64,000 bases of DNA from Hetaerina americana (taxonomy: Eukaryota > Arthropoda > Insecta > Odonata > Calopterygidae): NCBI GenBank assembly GCA_022747635.1, contig JAKTNV010000009.1:27757622-27821621 (forward strand), in the 5' to 3' direction. How positions within the stretch are numbered: position 1 is the stretch's first letter; each line of letters begins with the position of its first letter. Positions 9,303 to 21,800 of the stretch are shown here, piece after piece. The position numbers were made by a program, and so were the translations under genes. Below the pieces are notes generated by a model that saw only the letters and a program-made list of their open reading frames with translations, did not search any database and had not been told where the DNA came from.

Positions 9303-10137
9303 GATTTAACCCAAATTTAATATAATATAGGAAGAACAGAGTATACAGTAATGCATTAAGGTGGCGCTTGGCGCTTCCAACCAGAGGGGCCCAGCCCAAC
9401 CTTCCTCTCGGATCGCGAGTCCCTGACTGACTTCTTTGGGATTACATCAGTCACGCGTCGTCGTTATCACCATACCTCTCCAGGTATAAAGGGGGGAAAG
9501 GGTTTCGGCATCACCCACTGGTACGTAGTCCACAGCGAGTCACCAGCTGTGACTCGGATGCTCAGACCCACGCCATTCCTTCGGCACCAGTCAGGGGCAC
9601 TCAACAGTGTACTTGGGCTTGGCTGGAACTATGCCGCAGAAATTCTCCACGCCTTAACTGAAACTGCGCTCATCGGAGATGTCATCAAGACTCGCGCGAC
9701 GGCCTTTTATGAGGAACTTGAAGGCAAAAAAGAAGAGCACTTGCGGTCGATCGGCGGCTTAAAACCTGTCTCCTGGGAAAGGCACAAACGCCCAAGAGCA
9801 GCAACGGGACGGGACGACGACCAACCACCATTGAAAAGGAAAAGGAGTTGATCGGACCCTCCTTCATCGACGGGCTAAGAAGCCGCAAACGCAGCAGCTG
9901 AATGATTAAATCATCGGGCAGCTGCAAGCCAAGCGTCAAGAGGGAACGTTTTGGCAAAAAGAAGACGAGGACATATGGAGGGGGGGGGGGTAGGCAACTT
10001 GGCCAGTGAATCACATGGCAGAACACGCGGAACCAACAAAGGAATACTATGTCGCATTCTTGGAACATTGTATCTTTGGTCCCTTGGGAGAGTCGGAGGA
10101 ACCAGGGAAGTAATACTATGTCGCATACTCGCCACAT
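9303..10137 (-). repeat. LTR-like direct repeat, right copy (5' side of the provirus), with an extra 384-bp block
   Basis: Matches the left copy at 9303-9591 and again at 9976-10032, interrupted by 384 bp absent from the left copy. Two near-identical stretches with tactatgtcgcat lie at about 10045-10060 and 10115-10130. Read on the - strand the outer end begins TGTGGCGAG, a possible LTR start. The other boundary is unclear, because another 180 bp (9120-9302) lies between it and the candidate primer-binding site. Confidence 0.45.
9592..9975 (+). other. 384-bp block unique to the right LTR-like repeat, with a small ORF
   Basis: The block is missing from the left repeat copy and lies between caccagtca and the poly-G run. 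An open + frame (9549-9851, 100 codons) starts in the shared repeat and runs through the block. It ends in a basic, nuclear-localisation-like tail (PPLKRKRS). I recognise no family. It could be an insertion into the right copy or a deletion from the left. Confidence 0.35.
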
Positions 10138-10199
10138 AATGATGAAAGCTTAATAAAAGCACTTAAAATAATGCGCTTTCTTGCATTTTGAGGCTGCTT

Positions 10200-10680
10200 T
10201 AAAAAATAGTCATGGAGAACAAGAGGAGTTGGGGGGGTACTTTAGGGGGTGAGTTTGGGGGTGAGATGGGGCGATATTTGGGGGGTGATTTGGGAGGTTT
10301 TTTATGGGGGTGTTTTGGGAAATATCGTAGAGGGTGGGTTTGAGGAAGGGTGATGGAAGAGTTGAGGGGTGGTTTTGGAGGTGATATTGGGGGTGAGTTT
10401 GTGGGCAGGTTTGAAGAAGAGGTGGCAGAAGAGTTGGGAGGTGGTTTGCTAGGAGAATCGGGGGATAGGGATATTTTAGTGCTGGTGTGGTGGAATTTTG
10501 ATTTTTGGGGTGATGATGATTACGACGAGGATAAATGGGAAGTATACGTAGAAGAGGGTGATGCAGATTGTGGCCTTGGGGATGATTTTATTGGCTTAGC
10601 AAAAATAAAGGGATTAAATTTCGATTGTAAGTGGGGGAGGGGCAATATGGCCATTTCAATGGTCCTTGCCTCATGATTTG
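10200..10680 (+). repeat. G-rich low-complexity tract with G-quadruplex potential
   Basis: Dense runs of three or more G on the + strand, such as ttgggggggtactttagggg (10228-10247), continue to about 10650. A + frame (10350-10676) is open but very acidic and Gly-rich, as expected from purine-rich repeats. I do not call it a gene. Confidence 0.6.
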
Positions 10681-12714
10681 CTATTAGGAATGCAGGAGCT
10701 AACGTCCCCCCACAAAGTCGCCGACTCTAACAACACCTGAGTACCTGTATTGATTGATCTGGTAACTAGGTGACCAGTTAGTGTAGTTAAACCTTTAAAA
10801 TGTATTGAGACTAGTTCCATGAGCTTTTTTTTATACTGTCGTAAAATCTATATGTGGCTGCTGTAAATATATGTGCCGCTCAGTTCAGATACTCTCGTGA
10901 GTTTACTAATGAAATTTAATTCTTTAACTAACACTCGGATAATTCACCACAAATCACCATAAGCATTCCGCCAAAATGTAAGAAAAAAACGTTCCAGTTT
11001 AGGAGATATTGTTAAGTACTTTCTGACTTTTTGTGTGAAATGACGACTCTGGTGACGAATAGTTAGCCCTGAATCTTAAACTAGGCAATGGGCATGGGGT
11101 AAGCGTGGGCCTTAAGACAGAAGAAGGTGTGCTTTGAATGTAAGCATAATTTTAAGAAAAAAGATGTTCTAGTTCAGGAGATGTTGTCTCAAAAGTTTGC
11201 CTTGTGCTATCAAATACGACTTACCACTTGGGCAAAGTTTAGTTATCTTTCTAGGGCCGTATGCCATATACTATGTAATTAATATCGGTATTGCCATTGG
11301 TAGTGATTACAGGGAGTAAAACTGAGTATATTAAGTCCAATGTAGTGCGATAATTGCAGTGGTTTAGGAGATTTACTTAGTTACTTCTTACAAAATTGTT
11401 TATGCTGGTGTGACGGAAAAGTCCATAGCATCACCGGCCGCTAAGGTGTCGTGGGCAAGCTCTCCGTGGGCCAAGTTCAATTAGTATTTTTAAAAGCTCT
11501 TAAGGCAGTACTTTGCTCTGTTAGCACCCAGAATAGTTCATCTATCTTCCATTATTTGAGTAGGATTTTATAAACACAATATCACGTTACCTTGGTTATG
11601 AAACAAGAATACTCATGAATACTCAGACCAAGTCGTTTAACATCAATTTTGTTCTTTAATTTAGGGTGTTTTGTTGTTATTATGTGCTAGTAAAAAGAGA
11701 TATATGACATAAAATTCATACCCATCACTTGATCGTGTATATAGCTCTTTCTGATACCATCAAGTTATGCATTAGTAATAAGTAATATTGCATGCAAGGT
11801 TCAAACTCGCGCCAACTAGAAGGCATGTGGTACTATTCTGCGCAATATTTCACGCTACCTACCGCATTGAACGTGTACTACAAGTACCAAACAATGGAAA
11901 AGCGCCATTCTCTTTGTGTATAAACTGGTTTAAGAAACTTCTGCTTCATGAAGTAATTGCTTACTGTCAGTCTGTGATAGGTACTGAAAATAAAGTTACA
12001 TTTTGAATCATAATGTTGCATTTCTATCTTTGTTCTTTTTTCTAAACATGAAAAACAAAGTTTTATCGCACGACAGATTCAAGAGTCAGCGTTAAAAACC
12101 GGAATCACTCATTCGAGCAATTAGTTTGTCTTTTAATTTATTTGCTGTAGTACTAGCGTTACATGAAAGCTAGTAGTTTTGACTTTTGTAGTGTTCCAGA
12201 TGCCATGTTTTTTGCTTGTTAAATTAGCCGCTCTCTATTCGTTGAATGTTATCCTTGAAACCAAATCAGTCGTTTTTTTAATGACCCGGAAGTAATTGTT
12301 CACCCGCATTAGAGATAACGTCAGCAAGGAAACTTTTGCTCTGTGTTAGAAGTGAAGTTTTGTATGAGTCCAAATATCACGGTGAATTTTAGATAATGTA
12401 TATATTGTATAATTTATTTCGCTTAACTACGTGTCACAATAGATAGTTTCTATATCTTGATATATTATTGGTCTAATATCTAAGTGATTTAATAGAAGTA
12501 CGGCTTAAACTTGGCTAAGAACCAGATTCCATGCGAACTGCTGTCGGATGGATGCTAGAACTTCATATTAAATCGAGTGATAAACTTGAAAGTCACAGAA
12601 AATAGTATGATCGAATCTTCGTTTTGGCGATTTTCAAGTCGCCGTGAAACTTTTTATTGCATCAATTCTGCTAAACCTGGGCCTTTTGTTCTTTTTTAGT
12701 TAACAAGTTTGAAA
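10681..12714. other. intergenic / upstream region of BPNT1
   Basis: No conserved ORF. A likely splice acceptor, cttttttag, ends at 12699, 15 bases before the BPNT1 start codon. BPNT1 therefore probably has a non-coding first exon somewhere in this region, which I could not locate. Confidence 0.5.
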
Positions 12715-12834
12715 ATGGCATCGACTTCTCCGCTGATTCTTCGAGTCGTTGCGACATCCGTTGTTGTGGCTAACCGTGCTGGCGAAATAATCCGAGATAT
12801 TATGAGCAAAGGAGACTTAGGGATAGTAGAAAAG
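12715..12834 (+). CDS. BPNT1: BPNT1 coding exon 1
   Basis: Encodes residues 1-40, starting [12 protein letters not shown] and ending KGDLGIVEK, the conserved N-terminal helix region. The donor GTATTA follows in phase 0. The ATG at 12715 sits in a gaaaATGGC context. Confidence 0.93.
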
Positions 12835-15800
12835 GTATTATTAATTAGAATTACTGTGATGGGTGTTGTATGTATACTAACAATATAGGTGATCTCGAAT
12901 TTTCCTTCATCACTTAACGGTGTTCATTCATTTTTATAAAGGTTACTTTTATGTAAAATTATTTGTTTTATTCACAATAGACCGGTTCAGCATGGTTTCG
13001 TCATAAAAACATAAAATATGAGTCAATATTTTGGTATGCATCACATTTAAAAGGGTTATTTACATTACGTAGGGACATTTAACAAAACATCATTTTAGAT
13101 TTTCTTTACACAATGCACAATTTTCGTCCGCAGAGTACAAAGTTTTGACAAAGAAATATACTTTAAGATTACGCTTGATGACATTTGAGGGAGATGCTTT
13201 CAAATTTGGAGGAAACATGTTAAAAATCTGCAGAGATGCACAAACATTTATTCAATTATTGCTGTTCCACTGTCACTCAATTACCACTATCACTCATTTT
13301 AGCGTACTGCTTTAGTTGGAGAACCGGGGATGTTTTTAATTTTTAAAGTTATGGCTCATACTTGGTATGATTCTTTTTGTGGGACATGTTAGCTGCTGAG
13401 TTTCTCATCCAATTTGGAACTCGAATTTTGTTTTGTTTTTCCATTAACGAACTTTGGCATCTTGTTCATTATTTTTACCATGGTATTGTTATTATGCATT
13501 TTTACCTTAATCAAAAATCCTCATCTAGTCTTAAAATTCAAGGAAACCATAGAATTTCTATCCAATTTTTTATTTGAAATGCAATGCTTTGCCGGTAATT
13601 GAAGGTAACGCCCTCCCCATGACTGAAAATGATGACACAATGAATACGCCTGATGAGTCAAAGGATTTGAAATGCATTTTACAAATTGCAAGCAGAAGGT
13701 GGACGGTTCTAGTCTTTATCTTAAATATTGAAACGTGTAGGTCCCATAGTTCATAAAATATGGCTTTTCCTAGGCTCCATGATACCTAAAAAGTGTAAGT
13801 ATATATGTATCTTAGTTGGGAAACCCATTTCACTACAATGTTTTTGACCCAGTTTACAATTTCCTCGTGAGTTGGTAATGTTAAATCTACTGGGTTGGTT
13901 AATTCCTATACAATTCACTTGCCTTCCGGCAAAGCCTCGGATTCAAATCATGCCTAGTTATGAATCCTGTGCAAGTCTCAGTTAAAATAATAAAAAAAGA
14001 CAGCATTAAAATAGCCTCTGTAGTTGGAGTGCTTGAAATTATCGTCTCTGAAACATTGACAATGAAGATTAAGTTGAGTATTTCTTGAGAAACTCATGTA
14101 TGGTAGTGAAAGAGTTTGATTGTGTTCATATTCTTTTTCTCCACATGCCCTCATTGCTGGAAAGTCATGGTTTACAGTAGTTGCCAACCATTTTCCTGTG
14201 TTCTTCTTCCCTTAAGTAATGTTTCATAAAACCTTTGAGTGGCTTCTTTAGTTTGGCCAATCTATAAAAAAATACTGTATCTCTTGGTCCTGTGCTTTAA
14301 AATTTTTTAGGCTCTCTCTAGATGTGTGGGGTTTTTATTACCGTTATTGGCATTCTTGTCATCATGTATCATTTACAAAACCCCCTGGAGAATTGGAAAC
14401 TTGGAAATCACGGGAAATATCTTGATGAATGGAGAGTAGACACCCTAAGTGTACATTCTTGTTAGAGTGTACATTCCTGGTAGCTCTTCAAGGGATTGGT
14501 GTTTTATTTTACTGTTTTATCACTATTTTAAAAAATATGCACAATTTTCTGTTCTGAACAAAATATTGCTTTTAGATGGTCTGAAATCATTGCAATATGT
14601 ATATTTTGAATCCTATTTCTTTGTAAATTGGTTTTCAGAATCGATTATACATATGGTCATCTGTTCAAATTACACTGTATTTTTTCAACCCTCAATTGTT
14701 ATACTTATCGCTAAAATTTGTTTATTTTTTGGTCACTAAGGCTATGCATGAAATTCATGAGTTAGTGTAATTAATACTTCCTAGTCCCCTCTGCTCCACT
14801 ACAATTACAAGAGGGTAAAAGAACTTCTTGTTTACTTTGTCAGGGGAAGAATGACCTGCAGACAGAAGCTGACAGATCTGCTCAATGCTCCATAATTGCA
14901 TCTCTGAGCTCACAGTTTCCAGGAGTCAAAATAATTGGCGAGGAGGGTGATAGTGTTTCCAGTGATGTTCCCTCTGACTGGAATGTCACCGACAGTGACC
15001 CAAGTGTTTTGGCATTGAAGTGTCCTGATAACCTGAAATCTGTTAAGGAAGATGAGGTGAGATTTTTAAACAACTTGTTTTAATTTAAGAAGGGTGGAAT
15101 TCTTGATAATTTGTACCAAATTGTCTCTTAGCCTTTTAGGATATGAAGGAGTTACAAGAATGGTTCTTTTCACTGGCCAGAGATTTCTCCTTGGCATAAT
15201 GTGTTGCTCTAAATGACCTGATTGGATGGATTATTACTTTTGGGAAATAAATATATTTTGATTAATAATTTGTGAAGTTTAAGAACCAGGACCAAATAAT
15301 TCATGAAATTATGACTTTTCTGCAGGTAGTATTTTCACTTGTGACTTCATGTCTTACCTATCAGAACTGTGTGTAGATAGAATTTCAAGATCCACAGTTT
15401 TTGAAAATTCTGTTTAGAGAAACAACCTCCATACTTAATTATTCTTCATACATTTCTGTATCTTTTCTTATGTAATTATTGAAGCCTTCTAAAAAAGTCT
15501 GTGGACACTTGATGGACTTTGAACTATTCATCAAATTTAAAGTGAAAAAATTCAACACACTGAACCATTGATTCTATTAATGCATTCATTTCAGCTTCCA
15601 TTAATTGTATTCATACTACGTATGGATACAATATTTCTAGGTGTTGCTATTAGTCATATTTTAATATTCTGACCTTCCCTTATAGAACATTTTTTTGTGT
15701 ATGATTGAATAAAATCAAGGATTGTGTCTTTAGTAGCTTCTTTGAATTAGGATTAAATTCAAATCCTTATTATTACGTACACATCTTACAAAATAGCAAT

Positions 15801-18800
15801 TCTCAACTTTAATTCTGACAACAACAGAAGTTTCCTTTTTTACAACTAGGAGACTACTAAGCAAATATATGTATGTCTCTGGGTGTAAGTTGGGTTTTAA
15901 GAACAACTTGATATTCATTGGGCTGTCTCACACGCTAAAAATCTTTTATATAATATATCTTTAATATTATATAAATACCTTTTAAATATAAGTTTTCCTT
16001 TGGGGTTGCCCACCATTGTACATAATCAGTTGACTGATGATTTAGCAGATCTCTGCCATCAGTAATTCTCAAAATCACACATTTTATATAGGTACCTACG
16101 TGTCATAACAAATCATCATCAATTTGCTAGGTGAATTTAGTTCTCTGAAAAAGATTCATATTCATTGCTTAAACCGTTTATGGTAGCTAATTATATTTTA
16201 TAGGTAAGTTGACTTGCATATACTAGAAATATCTTATCATCCATTGTCCTCTTTCCTCATCAAATAATGGTAAATCAATCCCCCTGATTTCAATCCTTAG
16301 TCATGATATAATTTTCCTTGATTGTTGGTGTGGTTTATTGCCTGATCATTGTATGGATAAAAGAAAACATGATCCACGTTAAAGTAATGTTCAGTTCTTT
16401 TTGTTGGTGTCTGAAAGTGTGGAAAAGTTCTCCTTATTTGAATGTATTGAGACATGTTTCATGCTAATGTTGTGTGGGTAATATACACAACAAGCTGAAA
16501 GAAAAAGATATGGCTGCTCTAATAATCAATTTCCTTTCTTCCAGTTGGTAATCTGGGTTGATCCCCTTGATGGAACTTCTGAATACACCCAAGGTAACTT
16601 TTCTGTGATTAAATTTTTACATTTCTGTCAAATCAGTACTTACGGTGAATTATGTTTCCAAAATTTATTTCCTACCTAAATTAAGATTTTCAATGTATTG
16701 ACTTTCATATTTTCAATGTGCTACCTTACCGTAAAACCAATGATTTGAATTTTTTAAACAACCACATTTCAGATGGAAAAAGGCTTTCCAAATTTCACTT
16801 TTTATTTGGGCAGAAATCTATGTTTTCAGGGGAGATTTTTTATGGTGGCAAAATAAAAGGCCATTCACGATCAAAAGAAAACATATCTGCCCATTACCTT
16901 AACATTCTTCGTCTTACTATTTTTGCTGATATCCTTCCAAAGTGTACATCATTTTGGTAATAAATTAGTTTCAAAAAGTATAATTTTTTTCTCCTATCAT
17001 GCTTCATAAGTTGATGCCTGGATCCATCTTTTATGGTTGGTATATCCTATTTATATGGACATTGATTAGTTGAACTCATTGAACATAGATGAAAGATTTT
17101 GCAATCCAATGAACATACTTTGATGGACATTTGCCTCCCCCAGGGATGGAAATTGTTTGGCCATCACTGTATCGAGGATATATTGAAAATATTTTCGATC
17201 AATTTGTAAGTGATCCACTCTCTGAATTGTTAGAAATCGTGTTCCTTCTACAGAGCCGATCTTTCTGACCTATTAAAAAATACTTCACAGAACTTTTGTC
17301 ACAGGAAGTAGTTCTTGTGAATTTTGCATGACATTTCAATTAACATTCAATTCACATTTATGTGAATCTTTCTCTTTTCTCCAATTTGCCGGTCTCTGAA
17401 AGCTTGGATCTCTAAAGTGACAAGTAAGCAGTGAACTTTATTAATTACATCACATCCGATTTTTTCTGAAAATCCTTTACCAGATTTGATTTTGCATCAA
17501 CCCACCTAACAATGATTACTCTGCCCTTGGTTATAAATAATTGTAGAGTTTATGAATTAAGATCACTCTAATGACTTTAACAAGTGTTTGTGTAACATCA
17601 CAAAATCCCTAAAACTTGTTGAGCTCTTAGATTTGCCAAATAAGTAAGCTTTTTTAGGATACTGAATCTTGAATAGGAGGATTTATTCTTAAGTCCGTAC
17701 ATATTGCAGTCATTGTCATCAGGATCTAATGTGGGTAGTTCCAAGGATTGCATTGCAACTAATCTTGTTCTGTAAATCACATTATTCCTCTGAAGTTATC
17801 CTTCTACATTATTTATTCATTAGAAATCCTTCGTGACAACCAGTCTTGAAAATCCTACTTTTTATTACATGTTTCAATACTCATTTATTTACTAACTTAT
17901 TCCTATGCTAGTGTTAGGAAGAGGTGTAAGGCAGGGTTGCCCATAATCACTGGTGCTGTTCAAAGTATATGGAGGATGATTAAACAGGCATGGGAAGAAC
18001 TGGAGGTAGGAATGAAGGTCTGAGGGAAATTTGTAAAATCAGTTATGTTTGGCGATGACCAAGCTTTAGTTTGTCAGTCCGCCAAATTGATAAAACAAAG
18101 GGTATGGAATTTTCCAGAAAGAAAAAGTCTAAGCTAAACATTAACATAGGAGGGAAACAAATAGAGCACTTAACAAGTATCTTGGAAGGGTTTTGAACCA
18201 ACATGGTCTAAGTAATAGGGACGTAAGGAGAAAAATTGCACTAGGCAAGGAGGCTTTCAGAAGGAGGTGGGAGTTTATGACAGTGACGTTGAGTAAGGAT
18301 ATTAAGAAAAGACTCGTAAAAACTTTGATATGCAGCGTAGCTATGTACAGCGCGGAAACGTGGTCACTGAAGGAGGAGGATAGATTTAGATTGGAGGCTT
18401 TTTGAAATGTGGGTGTGGAGAAGAATGGAGAAGGTGAAATGGACAGAGAAGAAAACAAATGAGGAAGTACTTGGTATGGTGGGCGAAGAGAAGGGTTTGT
18501 GGGGAGAAATCCTATGGAGACTGGAAAAGTGGATGAAGGGCGTATTGATCGGCAGTGGGATGCTGAAAACTTGTAATAGAGGGGTGAATGTTAGGCAAGC
18601 AAAGAAAGGGCAGGAACAGGATAGGCATGTTGGACGGGATGAAGGGTGGAAGGAAGTACACAGAGATGAAGAAGGACTTGATGTAGAGTTGGTTGCTGGA
18701 TTTTGTTTTGTTAGGGGTCACCAAGTGTTTATTTGGTAGTTGCGTCGTAGCCATCCAAAACCTACCTTAACTGGTAGATTACTTACTTTTTTTTAAGTAA

Positions 18801-21800
18801 GATTTCTTTATTTAAAGATTACTAAGACTAGTTCAATAGTTTCAGCCTCAACTTTGTGGAAGTTCATTTTAATAAATGAAAAAGAAACACTTTGTTCCAA
18901 TCCACCAATTTATAATAAATGAAAAAGAAACACTTTGTTCCAATCCACCAATTTATTACAGGTACGACTAGTTTCGACGCTACGGCGTCATCCTCAGGTA
19001 CAAAGTTTAAAGTCACAATCATTGTATATATACTCTCTTCTGGAAAGGGTGGGGGAGTTGTGGGAAGAGGGGGCGGGGAGGGGAGTACGGGGGTAGGTAC
19101 GAAAGTATGTGGGAGAGGGTAGGAAACACCAGGAAAAGCGTTAGTGAGTGGGGGGGATTGGAAGGTGGGTTAAGAAAGGGGAAATTAGGGGAAAGGGGAG
19201 GGGATTAGTAAGCTAGGGATTTCATTGGTCAGTATAATTTGAGTCAATGGCTAATGGGGATAAAGGTACGGGTTAGGAGTCAATGGGAGTTGGGGGGAAG
19301 GGGTTATTGGTTCTGTTTTTCTGTTATTGCTAGGGAGGCTTCCAGGAGAGGTGATACGTTTTCAAACAGAATGTCATTGAGTAAAGGATGTTTCTTCATT
19401 GTTCTCCGGATCTCCAACTCTTCCTTCTTGTCCATCCTCCTCCCTTTTTCTTCCCGATGTAGTATTTTGGGGATGAAATCGCTGGTGTGATTTTCCTCCC
19501 ACAGGTGTTTGGCAAAGTGGGATTGGGCTAGGTTACACTTCTTGTAGCACCTCTTGTGTTCCTCCGCTCTTGTCCGCACCGCTCGACCACTCTGCCCGAT
19601 GTACCTCGCACTGCAATCCCCGCAAACCATTTCATATATCCCACTGTTTTCCAGTGGCTCAACTTTATCTTTAGTTTTGTTTATGAAAATTTTAAGATTT
19701 TGTTTGTTATAGAAAGCAATTCTAAATTTGTCTTTCGGGAATAATTTGCTAATTTTTTCGGACGGGACACCATAATAGGGCAATTTTACCCACTTAAGTT
19801 TTTCCTTAATAGTTACCCCTGAATTGTAAAGTAGCTGTTGGGCTCTTATGGAGCGTTTCTTGCGGAGCATTTTGTCCACCATTTTTTCACTGTAGCCATT
19901 TGTAGTTGCTATAGATTTGATTTTCATCAATTCCTCGTTAAATTTTCCTATCGAGAGGGGAATATTAAGTAGTCTATTCAGTAGGAAGTGAAATGTGGAT
20001 AACTTTTGGGATAAATGATGGCGGGAAGTCAGCAGGAATTACATGGTCTGTAGTGGTGGTTTTGCGATATAATTGAAAATCGAATCCTTTTTCCCTTTTA
20101 GTCACTGTAACGTCAAGAAAACTTAGTTTTCCTTCATTTTCTTTTTCACACGTAAACTTAATATTATTACACTGAGAATTTAAAACCGACAAAAAACTGT
20201 GCAGTTGTCTTACAGTGCCAGTCCATATTGCAAAGATGTCATCCACGTAGCGGACCCAGAAGTAAATGTTTTTTGTGTTAACTGAACTATTCGTAAACAA
20301 TTTTTGTTCGAACTCGTCCATGAAAAGGTCGGCTAGGAGCGGTGACAAAGGTGACCCCATGGCTAAACCTTCCGTTTGTCTAAAATAATCACCATTAAAT
20401 TTAAAATAGTATTGCTCCACACACACTTTGGCAAGGGTCACTAGGTCACTGACGACGTTTGTGTCCGTCACTGTATTTGATAAAACTTTCTTTGCCACAT
20501 TGACTGCTTCCATCGCCGGGATGTTGGTAAAGAGGTTCACCACATCAAAAGACACTAAAAAATATTTGGTGGTGGGGGGTTTTATTTTGGAAAGTTGTTC
20601 ACAAAAAGCCACAGTATTCTTCACTCCATATCTTGGCTGGAAATTAGTCAACTCTCTAAATCTAGAATTCAGCACCGCCGCGAGTTTTCTGGAAGGAGAA
20701 TTCACACTGGAGATGACTGGTCGGATAGGAATGTTTAATTTATGCAATTTAGGGAGGCCGAAAAAAGTTGGGAGCTCTTGGATTCATAGTAGTTGCTTTG
20801 TAAATTTCGCTGGACTTTGGAAAAGTTGGAGTGGAGGAAAGCGATTTTTTTCACAATTTCCTGGAATTTTTTAGTGGGGTCCGATGAAAGCTTTACTATC
20901 TTGTTATTCTTAATGAAGTCGTAACATTTATCCGTGTAGTCCTCTCTCTTCATCACTACCATTGCGTTCCCCTTGTCCGCCTTTTCAATGATTAAATTGT
21001 TCTCTCTCAATCGCTTCTGAATAGAACTAATAACTTTGCGCTCCCCCCGACTCGGTTCTCGTTGGGACTTTTAGTAAGCTAGGGAGTTTTTGAGCGATTA
21101 TAGTTTTCAAACCAATATCCCGTTTCTCCAAGGACACATCACAGTCTAGTGCCAGATTCTCGACCTCCTTTGCTCCGACTGGAGTACTGGGTACAAACTT
21201 GAGTCCTTTTTCCAGTAGGGCTATTTCTTTCGTGTCGAACACTACGTCCGAAAGATTGATCACTCTGTCGTGGAAGGTTATGGGAGCGTTCCCCCTTTGA
21301 GGTTCCTGATGGGAAACCAATTTTTTCTCTTGCAAGCGCTTAAGTTTATCATTGATGACTAACCTCTTTTTACGTGCTATCACACTGCTCTTTTCTCGTA
21401 CATAGTCGTCTAATAAGGTCCATTCCGTCCAGTGAAGGTCCCGCCACAGTTCCCTTGTGAGTAGGAACCTGTATTCTTCCATGCTGTTCCTTTTTGCGTA
21501 CCATCCTTGGAGTTCCTTCTTAACCCATATGCGTTGCGCTTCCTGGACTGCATGACGTCCTCTTGTCGATCTGCTGTTGGTCTTCACGTTGACGTAGTTC
21601 GGGACACATCCTAAGGCGAGACATCTACTGTTGAAGTAGATGTTTAACGACGCTATCCTGGATTTAATTGTCACAGTCCGGTATAATTTGGCCTTTTTCG
21701 CTATACTTGCGTTCTTAATTAGTTCAATAGTTTCAGCCTCAACTTTGTGGAAGTTCATTTTAATAAATGAAAAAGAAACACTTTGTTCCAATCCACCAAT

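Larger units (their letters stand above)
2637..10137 (-). mobile_element. decayed gypsy/errantivirus-like provirus carrying a host myosin cDNA in place of pol and the env N-terminus
   Basis: Read on the - strand, the order is: right LTR-like repeat; gag with degenerate zinc knuckles; aspartic protease with an LLDTGAD active site; the segment just after protease; about 1.9 kb of intronless non-muscle myosin heavy chain tail; the C-terminal half of an envelope glycoprotein; left LTR-like repeat. No reverse transcriptase, RNase H or integrase motif is visible in the gap. All parts are in the same orientation, and myosin abuts viral sequence directly on both sides. Multiple frameshifts and stops make it an inactive fossil. 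On the - strand a TGGTGTCCGGTGTGGGG stretch at about 9100-9117 could be a primer-binding site, but I could not assign a tRNA. Confidence 0.75.

Noticed and set aside
9217..9399. 60-codon - strand ORF and TATA-like ctatataaatg near 9255
   Set aside because: Short, within provirus leader or LTR sequence, with no similarity recognised; promoter function cannot be supported.
10350..10676. Acidic 108-codon ORF
   Set aside because: Composition follows the G/GA-rich repeat; no domain and no splice context.
13649..13675. Hammerhead motif (ctgatgagtcaaaggatttgaaa)
   Set aside because: The stem II strands do not pair properly before GAAA and no stem I or III partners exist; chance match.
20428..20874. 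148-codon + strand ORF
   Set aside because: It is the antisense shadow of the Penelope-like reverse transcriptase in copy A; the same shadow appears opposite copy C.
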